DNA from: Chrysopilus asiliformis
Taxonomy: Eukaryota; Arthropoda; Insecta; Diptera; Rhagionidae
Length of the DNA stretch: 64,000 nucleotides
Assembly (NCBI GenBank): GCA_964034945.1
Contig: OZ035961.1
Coordinates: 74,774,188-74,838,187, forward strand
Reading direction: 5' to 3'
Shown: positions 23,398-34,752 of the stretch, one piece after another
Layout: each line of letters starts with the position of its first letter
Numbering within the stretch: the first letter of the stretch is position 1
Notes under the pieces: model-generated
What the model was told of the DNA's origin: nothing
Seen by the model: the letters and a program-made list of their open reading frames with translations, nothing else
The model's database searches: none
Program-made: the position numbers and the translations under genes

Positions 23398-24188
23398 ATA
23401 ACATTACTATTGAGGATACAGTTAACGTAGTAAATTCGGAAATTGTAATACTTTTATACATACTAATTGTAATTAAGATAGCTAAGTTAATTTACTTAAT
23501 TTATAAAAGTCATAGGAAAATGCTCAAGAAAAGGTATTTAAGCACTCCGGTTAATTTAAACATTGCGTAATTTTCAATTCATTACCCATGGAAAAATTGA
23601 AAGAACTCAAGACAGATTTACATACTGACAAACGTTAATAAAAGTATAAACAGACCATATACGAAAAAACCATAAGTTATTGCAAGTTTCTCTATTCCTT
23701 TTTGCTCTCATTCGTATTCGCTCACAATATTTTTTTGTAAATGTCAAATAGTCGTTTTTTGACTGCATCGAAGAGCTCTGAACATAACCTTCAATAATTT
23801 CAACATAAAATATTTTTGTACTGTGCTTATTGTGATTATGCTTAATTTCCTATCGATTAGGTGTAACAAAATAAAAAATATCGTGTAAGTGGACCCGGGA
23901 GCACATCACAACGTTGTACGAGCAATTCAATGTGTTATATAACATAAAAAACCGGATTTATTTATATCGAAATAAAAGGCAAGAAGCTTTGGAACATATT
24001 TGTACACAACTAAAAACAAATCGATAAGTTTTCCTCGTCACTATTTAATACAGATAAATCAAAATCCATTTTTGTCCCTACAAAAACTGACTAAAACGTT
24101 AATTTACGACAAAAACTTTCATAAACGTCAAAAAGACGCACGTCAAAACATTTACAGTGTAAATGGCCTTGAATGCTTCGTGAATGTT
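23398..24188. other. Unassigned, AT-rich
   Basis: The frame running across the TIR (23142-23570, +) ends in an isoleucine/leucine-rich stretch resembling a membrane segment, but spans a TE boundary and is probably fortuitous. Confidence 0.4.
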
Positions 24189-24191
24189 TAA

Positions 24192-24843
24192 CCCCACGGT
24201 TAGACGTGCGACTAGAAGTCGCATGCCGTATCTCATCTCAGGGAAATCGCTCGTGTAAACGCCACTTGCATGCAAGCGGGGAAAATCGCAACTCAAGTCG
24301 TATGTAAAAACCTCATACAATCTGAGCTGCGACTGGAACTGCAAATGATTTGACATTTAAGGTTATGTCTGATTTCACAATAGCAGAAAATAAGTTGAGT
24401 AGAAGTGAAATTTTGAAATTAATAAATTTGTACCGGGAAAGAGAGTGCCTCTGGAAGACTGCCTCGAAATTGTATCGTAGAAACGATCTCAAGAGGCAGG
24501 CGTATGAACAAATCGGCGCGGAATTGAAACTCACAAGCGAGGAAGTGAAGAAAAAGTTGAGAAATTTACGAACGACGTATGTTCACGAAAAAAAGTAAAT
24601 CAATGCGAGTTGGAAGTCTGGAGCATCGACAGAAGATATTTATGAGCCTTCGTTGTTTTGGTATTCAGAAATGAGTTTCATAAACAAAATAACTTTCTTT
24701 GTTTTCTTGCGTTTGACATTTTTCAACTGAAGTCACATGCAATGTCGCAAGACAGCAGAGCAAATCGCAACACCTGTCAAATTGAAAAACGTAGTAGGAG
24801 GGATAATCGCATGCGACTTCTAGTCGCACGTCTAACCGTGGGG
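24192..24843. mobile_element. Harbinger derivative with 35-bp TIRs and a MADF gene
   Basis: Perfect 35-bp arms (CCCCACGGTTAGACGTGCGA...) at 24192-24226 and 24809-24843, flanked by TAA (24189-24191 and 24844-24846). It carries only the DNA-binding partner gene, not the DDE transposase, so it is a non-autonomous deletion product. Confidence 0.88.
24365..24598 (+). pseudogene. MADF-domain DNA-binding protein of Harbinger (nearly intact N-terminus)
   Basis: From ATG 24365: MSDFTIAENKLSRSEILKLI, then LYRERECLWK, then EVKKKLRNLRTTYVHEKK. 'LI.LY....CLW......Y.......A...I...L......V..K...LR..Y..E' is the MADF (Myb/SANT-like) domain. PIF/Harbinger elements encode such a protein as second ORF; it carries the transposase to the termini. 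The frame ends at TAA in an A-run, but a +1 shift continues with NASWKSGASTEDIY..., the usual MADF continuation, so a frameshift at about 24594 truncates it. 77 residues as read. Confidence 0.8.
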
Positions 24844-24859
24844 TAAAAGAGAATAGCCG

Positions 24860-25934
24860 TGATTCATGAATCAAAAAAACTTCTCGTGTGAATTGGGACT
24901 TTTATACACACTCTCCAGCTAATTGTTACGGACTCTTTAAAGAGTCAGCAAGATGTCGTGGAACTGATAGCTGCTGGCAGAAGAATAGTTACTCATTTTA
25001 ATAATTCCAGTACCGCTGAAGAACAATTGAAAAAAATTCAAAAAGAACTAGCTCTTCCAGAACATAATTTAGTGCAAGACGTCAGTACACCATGGAACTC
25101 GACCTTCTATTTACATGTTGGCATGTCTTTTTGAACAAAAACGTCCCATTGCTTTGTATCTCACTGACCATTCTAACATTTCAAATTTATCTGCTACACA
25201 ATAGGAGCTTTTGGAACCGTTTTAAAACTCTTACAGCCATTTGAAGAAATCACAAAAATTACAAGTTCTGAATATTCTTCCATTTCTGAAGTTATACCAC
25301 ACGTCGCTATACTTATGCAGTATTGCGGTGAAGATAAAACAGCTGAACTAACTCCAAAATTTAAAAAAATATGATACTTTCAATTCAAGGAGGATTAAAC
25401 AATCGTTTCGCCTGTTTAAAAGATGATAAATCGTGTTTACTTGCAACAATACTAAACCCTAAGTTTGTAAAATCTATATAATATGAAATAATTGATAATA
25501 AAAACTAATATTTAACCGCAGGTTTAAAATGAATTTCTTATTCGATTCTATACAAGCTGAAAAAGCCCGTCAATATATTTCACTAGAAGCTTTGAATAAC
25601 AGTGATGATAGCAGTGACGATAGCGTGTCTATGTCACCACCGAAAAAGAAACAAATTGAAAATGCAGAAAACCATGATGACACTCATTCAACTTTCTGGG
25701 CCTGTTATGATAAAGTGACAGGACAACGAAAAAATATTAGGGATTTTGTAACTAAAAATGTGTTTTATTTTTAAAAAATATCATTGAATAAAATATTTCG
25801 AACTATTCGGTATTCGGTCGAATAAGGAACTTGATATTCGGTATTCGGCCGAATAGTAAAAATTGGCCGAATAGCAAAAATTGGCCGAATAGGCCGAATA
25901 CCGAATAGTAACCGAATATTCGTTGCAACCCTAG
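24860..25934 (+). pseudogene. hAT transposase, C-terminal half, degenerate
   Basis: Fragments in order: LQLIVTDSLKSQQDVVELIAAGRRIVTHFNNS, then LPEHNLVQDVSTPWNSTFY, then a region with IPHVAILMQ, then LLATILNPKFV, then acidic EALNNSDDSSDDS. These are standard blocks of BED-type hAT transposases ('DV.TRWNST' in particular). The right terminus ends ...TTGCAACCCTAG at 25934, preceded by repeated CCGAATA/TATTCGG motifs (25800-25920). Several frameshifts and stops. The N-terminal zinc finger and left end are lost. Confidence 0.75.
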
Positions 25935-25937
25935 TAT

Positions 25938-26010
25938 GCAAACATAACAAAAGCTATAACTGCCAATATGGCAATTATTGGAAACCCGTATGGTGATATG
26001 GCATTGTTTT
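25938..26010 (+). repeat. Single end of the foldback family seen complete at 60237
   Basis: CATAACAAAAGCTATAACTG and following 60 bp match 60237-60300 (shared AACCCGTATGGTGATAT). Only this end is present here. Confidence 0.65.
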
Positions 26011-26489
26011 TCAAGTTTAATTGAACGGCGAAGGGTGGTATCAAAATTCCACTTTAACCCTTTCAGACCTGAATTATTTTTTTAAAAAATTTGGTTGTGA
26101 TAAAATTTGTGTTTATAAAGTGGGTAAATAAGAGTGAAAATATTGAAAAAAATCCAATATCTATTACTGTTTTCGATAGCTTGTAATGTGTACAAACGTT
26201 CGCAACCGGTCTCAAATACGAAATAATCTTATGAAATTGTTATATTTGGGAAAAACTTTAATGTGTACAAATGTAACCACCGGGTCTGAAAGAGTTAAAG
26301 TCGATTTTTTTTGAAAAAATACTCTGTGTATGTTTTATTACTCTATTCTTCATACTATACTTGGTTTTCTAACTTACTATACATTATAAGTAATTATTTG
26401 CAATATATATATTTTTTAACTACTGCGAATTAAACTTTCTCAGTCAACAAAAGCAATTTTTCAATTCTAATGATGCATTGTTTTTGTAG

Positions 26490-26562
26490 TTCAGCAAGGG
26501 CACGGGAAGCCGAAAGTTATCTTGCCAGAATAGGAATTGGGAAAGGTGATGTTAGTTGGTAA
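26490..26562 (+). CDS. Candidate terminal exon of an unidentified gene
   Basis: After a good acceptor (TTTTTGTAG, ends 26489) the frame beginning at 26491 reads SARAREAESYLARIGIGKGD then VSW and TAA. Codon composition is unlike the surrounding AT-rich DNA, and possible 3' UTR with AATAAA near 26787 follows. I do not recognise the product, and no partner exons were found. It may equally be a chance frame or a retrocopy fragment. Confidence 0.25.
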
Positions 26563-28120
26563 AGGGAATTAACGTGAAAGACAAAAGATTTTAGAAAAAG
26601 TGTAGAAAAAAGACATGAACTTGTTAAAATTGTTAATATAGGTATATTATGAAAATAGATCTGTTGTATTTCTGCATATACATGTTATGTGAATTAACTT
26701 ATGTACTAGTAATACTAATTTTTTTATAATTTTTTTATTTCGTGTTTTTTTATGCTTGTTTCCTTACTTAGAGTAAACTACATTCAATAAACTACTAGCA
26801 TACCATTACATTTTTTTTGTAAAGTGTATTTGTCTGTTTGTTACCAATATATAAACTTGACTTCTATGTTAGTTCTAAAAGCAACAAAAAAAAAAGAAAT
26901 TAACGTTTATGCTTAAAACATTAAAGGTACAGGAACAACAACGAAGTGAAATTAGACAAAGAATTTTGTAGGATTATATTTTAAGTTATGGTTGAATTTA
27001 CAACAATTTGTATAGCGTCGTGAAAACTATAAACCTCTTCAAAAGTATCTGCGAAAATTGAAGATGTATCTAAATTGGAGAAACACCAGTCGATTTGGGA
27101 ATCGCAGCTAGTGGTGGAAACTTTTTGGTCTAACAAACTTCGTAGACTCAAATCGCGAAGTTTTTTGCTCATCACATTATTATTATTGATACTACGATCC
27201 TGGGGCTTTATCATGTATCTCGAATCGAAAATCAACTCGACTCGAACGCCGTACTCGAAAACGAATCGCATTGGTATCACGTAAAACTTTCGTTTCGAGT
27301 AAAATGTACTGCCATAAATTAATCGAAAACGAGAAACTTGCTGGTATCTTGGAAGTCTCGTGTTTATATTTAGTGTCATTATTGAATAGTTGTAAATAAT
27401 TTGCTGTTAGTTTTTGCGTTTCCTTTTTGTGAAATTAATGCCGGCAAAGAATGGACATTTGTTTTGTTTTTGAGTTTATTGCCTTTTATCAGTCGTGAAA
27501 GTTTTTTTTCTTAATGCCGGCAGTTTAAAAAAATTGAAATAAGAGCCGGATAAAAGTGAATGTGAAATAAGTGCCAGAAAAAAGTGACGAAATTGATGAC
27601 GGCGGTTTCAACCCAAGAATTGTAAGAAAATTCATACGGAATGGACTTCGTTTAAAATCGTAATTAACTAAATATTATATGTTAGAGGAAACTTTTCCTT
27701 ATTTTTAATAGATTTTCCAAGGAATTTAAATATGTTTTGCAAGAAATAAAATTCTCACATAAAAAAAACATTGAAATTACTTAAATTTTCCTTTCGAGTT
27801 TCTTTTTCGGCGACTGAAAAGTGTTCGAGCAAATTTCCGAAAATGAATGACAAATATTTGATCCAATTCGAGTTAGCTGATACCGATTCAAACATTTCCG
27901 TGCATTTTATTTTCGATTCGAGTTCCCTGATAAGGCCCCTGATTAAAATCTCCCAAGATAATGATTTTCGATTGCAAGAAAAAGGTATTCGCAATACATT
28001 TTCTAGCTCTTGGACAGCTCGTGTTTTCGAAAAACGTGGACTTTTATATAAAGCTAGGAATAATATGTCATGAAATTCAAACAAAACATATTGGAAAACA
28101 TTATTATTTTCACATATTTG
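26563..28120. other. Unassigned stretch with unrecognised frames
   Basis: A minus frame at 27379-26981 and an overlapping pair at 27771-28073 (+) / 28084-27755 (-) are open over 100-132 codons but show no recognised motif. TTCGAGT/ACTCGAA motifs recur around 27200-27300 and 27790-27920. This may be a decayed element. Confidence 0.35.
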
Positions 28121-29675
28121 TTATACTTGTACAACATTGATAAGTAAGGCAATTGAATTCTTAGCAAAACAGAGTACACCATTGTGTTTTCTTATATTTT
28201 GGCCTCCGCTGTTATCTAGCCTAGCGACAATGGAATATTGATCTAAGCCATACTCCTCATTGGGCAATGTCCAAGTTTCTACAAAACATAGGAGATCGAG
28301 TGACAAAACTAAATTGTTGCATTTAATATCTTCGATGTGTTTGTGTAAACTTTGGACGTTATGGAATAAAACGCTAAATTTATGAAGGAATTTATCTTTG
28401 AAACTAGCAAAATGAGGCGTTAGGAATTTTTCTGAATCTGTAGAAACGGGATCAGAAGCTGTAGGAGATTTTGGTGATTTGAATTTCCCGTTAAAAAAGA
28501 GACCAGAAGCTTTTGTTCCTCGGCTACATGCCACATACAAATGGGCTCGTGTCATTCCAGGGGTTAAATGAACAGCAACGTTGACATAAGTGGATCCCTG
28601 ACTTTTGTGGATAGTAATAGCTTCCGCTGGGACGACCGGAAACTGGGACCTCTCAATTACGACTCGATCATTGGATTTGTATTGAAAACTTTTAACTGAT
28701 TTTTCTATAGGTGTCCAATTTAAGTTTTCAGGATGCATTCGTTTAGAACGCCCATCTTGACCGATAGATAATTGTTCGAATTGAATCCATAAGCGAATTG
28801 GCACGCGAGCACCATTTCCGAGAATCCCGAAATGTATATCCATTAATTGCCCTGTTGCGCCATTAACCAACCCGTCAGCAGTATTGATATTTACTGTTAT
28901 CATATACTTGGCGGTTTTCTTTAACAGAAGATTCGATGGTAATCCAAGAGTCTCAGAAGTTTTTAATTCTTTAGCCCGATCTGCAATATGGTTTCGCGAA
29001 TTTTCCGGAATTGGCCCTTTGACTTTGTCTTCGGCCTCTGAGATTACAGGATCAGATTGGATTAAATTTAATCGACAGGTATTGAATTCATTTACATCGT
29101 CGTTTGATTTAAATAAATGTATGGCCTCCTGAGGAACTGCTGAGGGGGTGCATTCTCTTGACTTGAACAGCGCTATATCAGTACTTGTCATTTTCCCAAG
29201 CGCCATGTTATTGAGGGCAGTAGCAAAATTCAAGTCATCCCTTTGTCGCATTATTTTAGTAAGTGGGAAAAATTTAAAAAGGTTCCACAATGTTGATCCA
29301 GCTACAATGCCATACACATCATTTCTACTAGATTGAAACACCCATCTATCCCCAACAGGAGCAAGTTGTCTTAAATCTCCAAAAACTATAACAGATTTGC
29401 CACCAAATAGAGATGTACTTCTAAAAATCTGCTTTAATCTAGAATCGATATGTGATAGCATTTTGGCACCCACGATTGATATCTCATCTATAATAATTAA
29501 TTTAAGATTTTGGAGCTTTGAATAAATTGTATTAGCAATGTCGCTGCTATAGGGCCTAATTTCCGAATGTGATTGGTTGATGGGTAAAGAAAAGATAGAA
29601 TGAAGGGTAGCTCCATTTATATTAAAAGCAGCTTTTCCAGTAGGGGCGCATAAAACGACCTTGACATCATCAGGG
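28121..29675 (-). pseudogene. Helentron helicase (C-terminal part) fused to start of AP-type endonuclease
   Basis: In minus orientation after the frameshift at about 29675: VVLCAPTGKAAFNINGAT, Walker B IIIDEISIVG, FGDLRQLAPVG (motif III), then AITIHKSQGSTY and LYVACSRG (motifs V/VI) of a Pif1-family 5'-3' helicase. From about residue 365 it continues FSVLFHNVQSLHKHIEDIK and LDLLCFVETW, the start of a LINE-like apurinic endonuclease. A helicase with such a fused endonuclease is characteristic of Helentrons. The endonuclease is cut after about 85 residues, so its catalytic part is missing. Confidence 0.85.
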
Positions 29676-31110
29676 TTGGCTCAGGTCGCGAATTAAGTCG
29701 TTTGGTCAACGCATTATAGAGTGCAGTAATTAGTCTACTTTTTCCTGTCTCAGCACCCCCGCTAACAAATTCATAAAAGTTTGTTCCATATTTTATGTTA
29801 TGTAAAACGTGGTTAAAATATAGCCTCTGCTCGGTATTTAATGATCGAATAATTTGGGAAAAGTCTATATCGGAAATGAGTGGTGGCAAGTTTATTACAC
29901 GGGTTTCGTTATCTTGGGGAACATTATCATCTATTATTCGTACATTAGGTTCCACATTTGGGATTTGAAAGGGGCGAAGATCCGGATCGTCGTCATTCTG
30001 AATATCTTCGGTATTTTCAAGAAATCTTTCATTTTGTGCAGCGATTAGGGCATTGTCAAGCTCATCGTCATTTTCAAAACGGTTGAACTTGCGACGAACA
30101 GTATTAATCGCAATGAGATATTGTTGACAGAGAGTCTCACAATTTTGCTGCAAAACATCACGTTCTTCATTGCGCCAAGGCAAGAAAAGCATGACCTGTT
30201 CTCGGAAATAATTATCACGTTCCTGAATTATTTTATATCTGCGATACCGAATGACACAGGGTTTGGTTCTTTTTCGTAAGAATCCACTGGAATCCTTAAG
30301 CCGTAGTGGCTCGCCGGTAACTTCCTCATTTCCTTCTCCATCATCACTATTGGGATTTGATGAACGGACAGATGAAAATTTATAGTATGCGGTGAATTCA
30401 GCAAGAGATATATTTTCGAGGGAGTCAGGACGCTGTTCATAGTGGTCAAGTAAATTTGAGACGAAAATATCAGTTGAATCTTCCGGTAGTTCTCTCAACT
30501 GTTTTTGAGATTTAACAATACGGACACGTTCATTACGTTGACTGGTATTAATATACTCAACCGCATTACTACTTTCTGACATCCGAATGCCGAGAATATT
30601 ATAAACTGCTTCCTGAGCTGAGTTTTCTAGCCCATGAATAAATTTATTCCCTAGATGTTGGAGTTTTTGTTTCACAGTATAATTGCCGCTTGAGATCTCG
30701 TCCATGACTTCTCGCATAAGTTTGGAAACTCCTTTATTAGATTTGTTAATATAATTAATAATATTACCGCAACAAGCATAAGCATCCATTACAAACTGAA
30801 TGTCCATGTTTGCTCGGTGCAAACTAAGAATACAAGGATTGTATGCGTTCAGCATAATGGCATCTAAAGATCTTTTAAGAAGAATTGTGGGTTTTTTTAA
30901 ATTTGCCCGAAGCGCCAAAATATAAGAATCTCTAGACGTTTCCATATTTCCTAGAAACGTATCGAATGAGCAATTGGGAATGGACGTAGTTTTTGCTGCT
31001 TCATTCAAATATTCTCTAATTTTATCAAAATTTTCGTTATGAGTATTCGAAATTTCAGAATTCTCGAGTGGAGTAAGCATAATGGTTTTATCCATTGGAG
31101 GATATGGCAT
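29675..31110 (-). pseudogene. Helentron Rep C-terminal region and helicase N-terminus
   Basis: Starts MPYPPMDKTIMLTPLE..., then LKRSLDAIMLNAYNPCILSL, then ANMDIQFVMDAYACCGNII, the post-catalytic block of Helitron Rep proteins. The helicase begins at TEQRLYFNHVL with Walker A GGAETGKS (canonical GGAGTGKS, one substitution). Between them is an acidic linker. The open frame extends to 29617 out of frame past a 1-nt shift near 29675, after which the helicase resumes in the next ORF. The block normally preceding it, with the HUH motif and active tyrosines, is absent. Confidence 0.85.
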
Positions 31111-31155
31111 GCCGAATCGACAAAACTTCTAATTTCTAGTGACCTCTAATTTCCC

Positions 31156-31830
31156 TTAAACAGGATTAGAATATTGCTGTAACCAATTGTCTGACAAGGT
31201 CACACCATCTTCAATATATAGGGGCTGCCTTATTAAATATTGAATTGCGGCAAAAACTTTGGATGGACGAATGCTTTCGACCAAAAAACTATGGGCGTAT
31301 TGTAATCTACGCTTTAAGTGAACCTGAATAACGTGAGTGTTATCAAAAGTTCTAGGAAGTGCACTAACTGTGGTGTTAAGGGAAATAGGAACATTGACAC
31401 AAGCCCCTTTTAAACCGCACTGTCGGTCACAACCTAAGGCTCTGATTTGCATAAAAGGAATTCGGGGGGCTATTAACCGTTGTTCTAGGCACTCCAGTCC
31501 TTGCAGACATTCGGGTATCACAGGAAAATCAAGACCATTTGCTAGGCAAATATTGGGAATTTGTCCACTAATAATTCCCCTATGGCAGTTTTGGCAAAAA
31601 GTATATGTATCGGTTCGACTAGGGAATTTCTCTGATAGATAAAATGTTTTGACAACGAATTCTGGATTATTTAGGTGTTTCCGAATAAGTGGTTGTTTTT
31701 GAATTTTTTTAATATCAGACGGAAACCATAACCCCCCGCAACACACACAAATTTCGGTTGAACCCTGCTTTATTATATCAGAATAATTTGTAAAAAAGCT
31801 TTCGCGATTCCGGTTTCTTTCACCTTGCAA
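31156..31830 (-). pseudogene. Helentron N-terminal zinc-finger domain (DUF6570-like)
   Basis: Contains CVCCGGLWF and FCQNCHRG Cys pairs, then LECLEQRLIAPRIPFMQIRA and KGACVNVPISL, the conserved N-terminal domain of Helitron/Helentron polyproteins ('LE..LIA.R.PFM.I..L....Q...KG..VNVP'). It ends ...LSDNWLQQYSNPV-stop. In an intact protein this leads into the HUH Rep domain; here only 45 bp separate it from the post-HUH block, so the nuclease domain has been deleted. Confidence 0.82.
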
Positions 31831-31833
31831 ATA

Positions 31834-32492
31834 TTAGTCGCGTTGCTCAGGTTCCATTATGGCCCGCGATGCGATGTTACGACGGGACTGCCTCACGGTT
31901 TCTGCCTGACGATTGCTGGGTATATTTCTGTGACGTCGAACCCTTTCGTTTGACAGAATTACACGGCGAGATGTGATTCCGCGTATAGTTTCACGACGCG
32001 TTATTTGGGAAGTAGTATTGCTACGTTGTTCTTGTCGCCTTTGTACCCGGTCAGAGCATGTGAGTACTCTAACCACAGTATTACGTTCTTGTTCTTGTTC
32101 ACGATATTCGAGATCCTGGCGCCTAAGGGAATGTTCCTCGGTATTACGTCCCTGTTCCCGATCACGATATTCCGGATCTTGGCGGCTACGGGAATGTTGC
32201 GCGGTATCACGTCCCTGTTCCCGATCACGATATTCCAAATCCTGGCGCCTGAGGGAATGTTCCTCGGTATTACGCCCCTGTTCCCTATCACGATATTCAG
32301 GATCTTGGCGCCTACGGGAATGTTGCGCGGTATCACGTCACTGTAAGGCTCGTTAGACCGTGCCAAATTTCGCGCAATGCCATCCCGGATGCGTTCAGCA
32401 TTTCGATGTTGGCTATCTCGACGGTTTATACGCATTAATTGGGTTCTAATCGTTTTTCTTTGGCTAACAGATTGTTTTCGTAATTTAGGCAT
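31834..32492 (-). pseudogene. Helentron polyprotein N-terminus with 20-aa repeats
   Basis: Minus-strand ATG at 32492 gives MPKLRKQSVSQRKTIRTQLM, then a basic, helical segment. A frameshift inside the minisatellite (about 32340) moves the frame to one encoding repeats of the form DPEYRDREQGRNTEEHSLRR, ending ...MEPEQRD just before the zinc-finger ORF. Arg/Gln-rich repeats of this kind are common at the start of arthropod Helitron proteins. Function unknown. Confidence 0.7.
32100..32345. repeat. Coding minisatellite, ~60-bp unit, four copies
   Basis: Units contain CGATATTC(A/C)(G/A)GATC(T/C)TGGCG, then GGGAATGTT and CACG(T)CCCTGTTCCC. The unit length is a multiple of three, so it expands the Helentron polyprotein N-terminus by 20 residues per copy. 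Confidence 0.8.
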
Positions 32493-33110
32493 TTTAACAA
32501 AAATCGAAGCAAATTTATAATTCCAGAAAGAAAAAAAGATATATTTACTAGCACTCAAAGTAGCTTACCTAGAGCAATTAAGAAAATTGCACTAAATTTA
32601 AAAATATATCCTTAGTTTAACGAAATTTTTAGGTTCACTTCACGAAAAGTTATGTTCACTTCACCCAGCAGATTTTAAATTGTTGATAAAAAATTTTGTT
32701 TTAAAGTCACTTTAAAAGTTAAGATCTTAACTTGCTGGTGTATCTAAAACAACTAACGATAACAGTCCATTTTTTCCAATATATAATGATGTCCTTAATT
32801 ACAATAATTGTTATGACTCTTATAACTGGGATTTTCCAAAAATCCATTTTTCCAAAACGTGTGTTAGTCATAATAAAGCCCTTAATTAATAGAATTTTGA
32901 ATTTACCTGACATGAGTATTTTCTGGGGAAATGGGTTTTTATTGGCGTTTTCTACCTAAGGTGATAGTAGTCCAATATTTAACAGATGTTTTAATTATTT
33001 AAGTATTTTATTTTTATTTTTTAAGTGATCTTTTTGTCAGTGAATCATCAAAACTATATTGGTACTATGACAAAAGTTTCGAAGAGTAAAAATTTTTTTT
33101 GGATAAAGAC
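32493..33110. other. 5' flank of the Helentron (minus strand), AT-rich
   Basis: Probably the element's untranslated 5' region; the exact Helentron terminus was not identified. GTTCACTTCAC occurs twice (about 32632 and 32653). Confidence 0.4.
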
Positions 33111-33295
33111 AATATTAGCCTGAGGTTTCAAGTATCACTCGGTTGGCATGTTTAACTTTCATAAGAAGGAATATTGGACCTGAATTATAGACAATATTAA
33201 TGTTAGATATAGTTTTACACCTTTTCGATGTAGTACCCAACGCACCGTTCTCGAAAAACTGTGAAAAAACTGATGTACCAAAGGTAAGTTGCTTG

Positions 33296-33525
33296 TCTGA
33301 TCCATCGATGAAATGTCTCATGTATTACATTATATACATGAGACTCAAAAGATCGGCTAATTACACCCAATGTCTGTGGTTTAATTCGTTAAGTGAAAAC
33401 CGTAATCACACATGTAGGGATGGATATGCATACATCAAGTTTTTCATGTCTTCTAAACACACTGGTGGGATTCATTGCAGGCTGTTGGCGTATAGCCTTT
33501 TAGTTTCACCACATACGGTTTAGTG
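33296..33525 (+). pseudogene. DUF7869-like transposon-derived protein, upstream part
   Basis: Fragmentary frame reading NSLSENRNHTCRDGYAYIKF..., in the position of the 'SD.C.GQNRN' block of the DUF7869-like domain (insect multi-copy, TE-derived). It is joined in order, after removal of the hAT at 33526-34139, to the clearer downstream part. The assignment of this half is weaker than that of the downstream half. Confidence 0.4.
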
Positions 33526-34139
33526 CAGTGCTCCGCAACCAGTGTGCCGCGGCACATTGGTGTGCCGGGAAATGATATTAGGTGTGCCGCGGTAAACAAT
33601 TCAAATAGCTATTTAATAATTCTTTCAGGATTTTTTTTTTTTATTTTAAATATATTTTTAATTTTAAATACCGTAAAACGAGGTGGCATTGGCCCTTGGC
33701 GGGTGACTTTGGCCCAACTCACAAAAAAGTTTGTCATCCCAATATGGCCTACATTTCTCATATTACCGATTTTTATTTTTTACTAGTATCTTCGTTGCAG
33801 TAATTCGTTTTCAAATAAATACCGGTAATTGCTTGCCGCGCAAAATCGTGTGAATCATAGTGCATGTAGTATTATTAGTTGAAAATGAAACGTACTCTAT
33901 TGATTCAAGGGGTGAAAATGTCTTTATAAGAAAAACATACAATGGGACAAAGTTAAAAACTATGTGGTACTTACGTACAAAGAAAAAATTTAGTCGATAA
34001 ATTATTAAGACATGTTTTTTTGGGCCAAAGTCACCTCAGTTTACGGTACAAATCTTTTTATATTTTCTTTTGTGGTGTGCCGCGGATTTCCAGAAAAAAA
34101 ATTTGTGTGCCGTATGCAAATAAAGGTTGCGGAGCACTG
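33526..34139. mobile_element. hAT MITE with 8-bp TSD
   Basis: Ends CAGTGCTCCGCAACC and GGTTGCGGAGCACTG, flanked by an exact GTTTAGTG (33518-33525 and 34140-34147). Subterminal GTGTGCCGCGG motifs recur at both sides. It interrupts the DUF7869-like pseudogene and itself contains a TA-flanked MITE. Confidence 0.9.
33671..34046. mobile_element. TA-flanked MITE (mariner-like) nested in the hAT MITE
   Basis: Inverted ends CCGTAAAACGAGGTGGCATT and, read from the right, CCGTAAACTGAGGTGACTTT, both continuing into TGGCCC. TA flanks each end (33669-33670 and 34047-34048), as in Tc1/mariner insertions. Non-coding. Confidence 0.75.
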
Positions 34140-34147
34140 GTTTAGTG

Positions 34148-34752
34148 GACGAAAAATTGGCACTATCTTTGATGAAGATCACTCAAGAAGACGACAATTC
34201 AATAGAAATAATAGATCATACATTTTTGACATCTGGGCATTCGTTCTTACCGAATGACGCTGATTTCAGACTCATTGAGAAGGATGCCAAGAACGCTTCT
34301 ATACACATTCCCGAGCACTGGTATGAAGCAATCGCTGAACCCAGAAGACGCAACAGATTTTCAGTGGTTAAAATGGGCAAAAACGATTTTCTGTCTACCG
34401 AACCTCTGGAAAAATCGATTAATCATAGGAAGAATACTGATAACCATCCCGTAAACTGGTTAAAAATACAGTGGCTCGGGTACGACAAGACCAAGCCTTT
34501 CAGCATCCAGTACAAGGAAAATCTTCAACCAGGCTTCGAATTTTTGCAATTGGATGTGAAATCCTCAAATCCAGGGCTAAAAAATGTAGTACAGCATAAT
34601 CTTTTTAGAGGTGCGAGACCTATGACTCACCTAAAAAAAGGGACATGATGTATCTGTTGAAGTACATTCCGCCAGTTCACCATCAATTTGTTACAAATAT
34701 CACGACCACATCCGGCACTATCGAGGCAGGACCCCTATCTGATGAAGAGTGA
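34148..34752 (+). pseudogene. DUF7869-like transposon-derived protein, C-terminal part
   Basis: Reads IDHTFLTSGHSFLPNDADF, ...HIPEHWYEAI, ...FSVVKMGKNDFLSTEPLEK, then after a one-base shift near 34640 MMYLLKYIPPVHHQF and stop at 34750-34752. 'H.FL.SGHS.LPNDADF' and 'YIPP.HH.F' are characteristic of the repeated insect proteins carrying this domain. They are presumed TE-encoded; the enzymatic role is not known to me. The junction with the part upstream of the hAT is consistent in order and direction. Confidence 0.65.

Noticed and set aside
23142..23570. 142-codon frame with hydrophobic tail as a membrane protein
   Set aside because: Starts inside a Harbinger element and crosses its terminal repeat into flanking DNA.
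31973..32356. Overlapping + frames with Cys/Arg/Ser repeats
   Set aside because: Antisense of the 60-bp coding minisatellite; any frame of such a repeat stays open.
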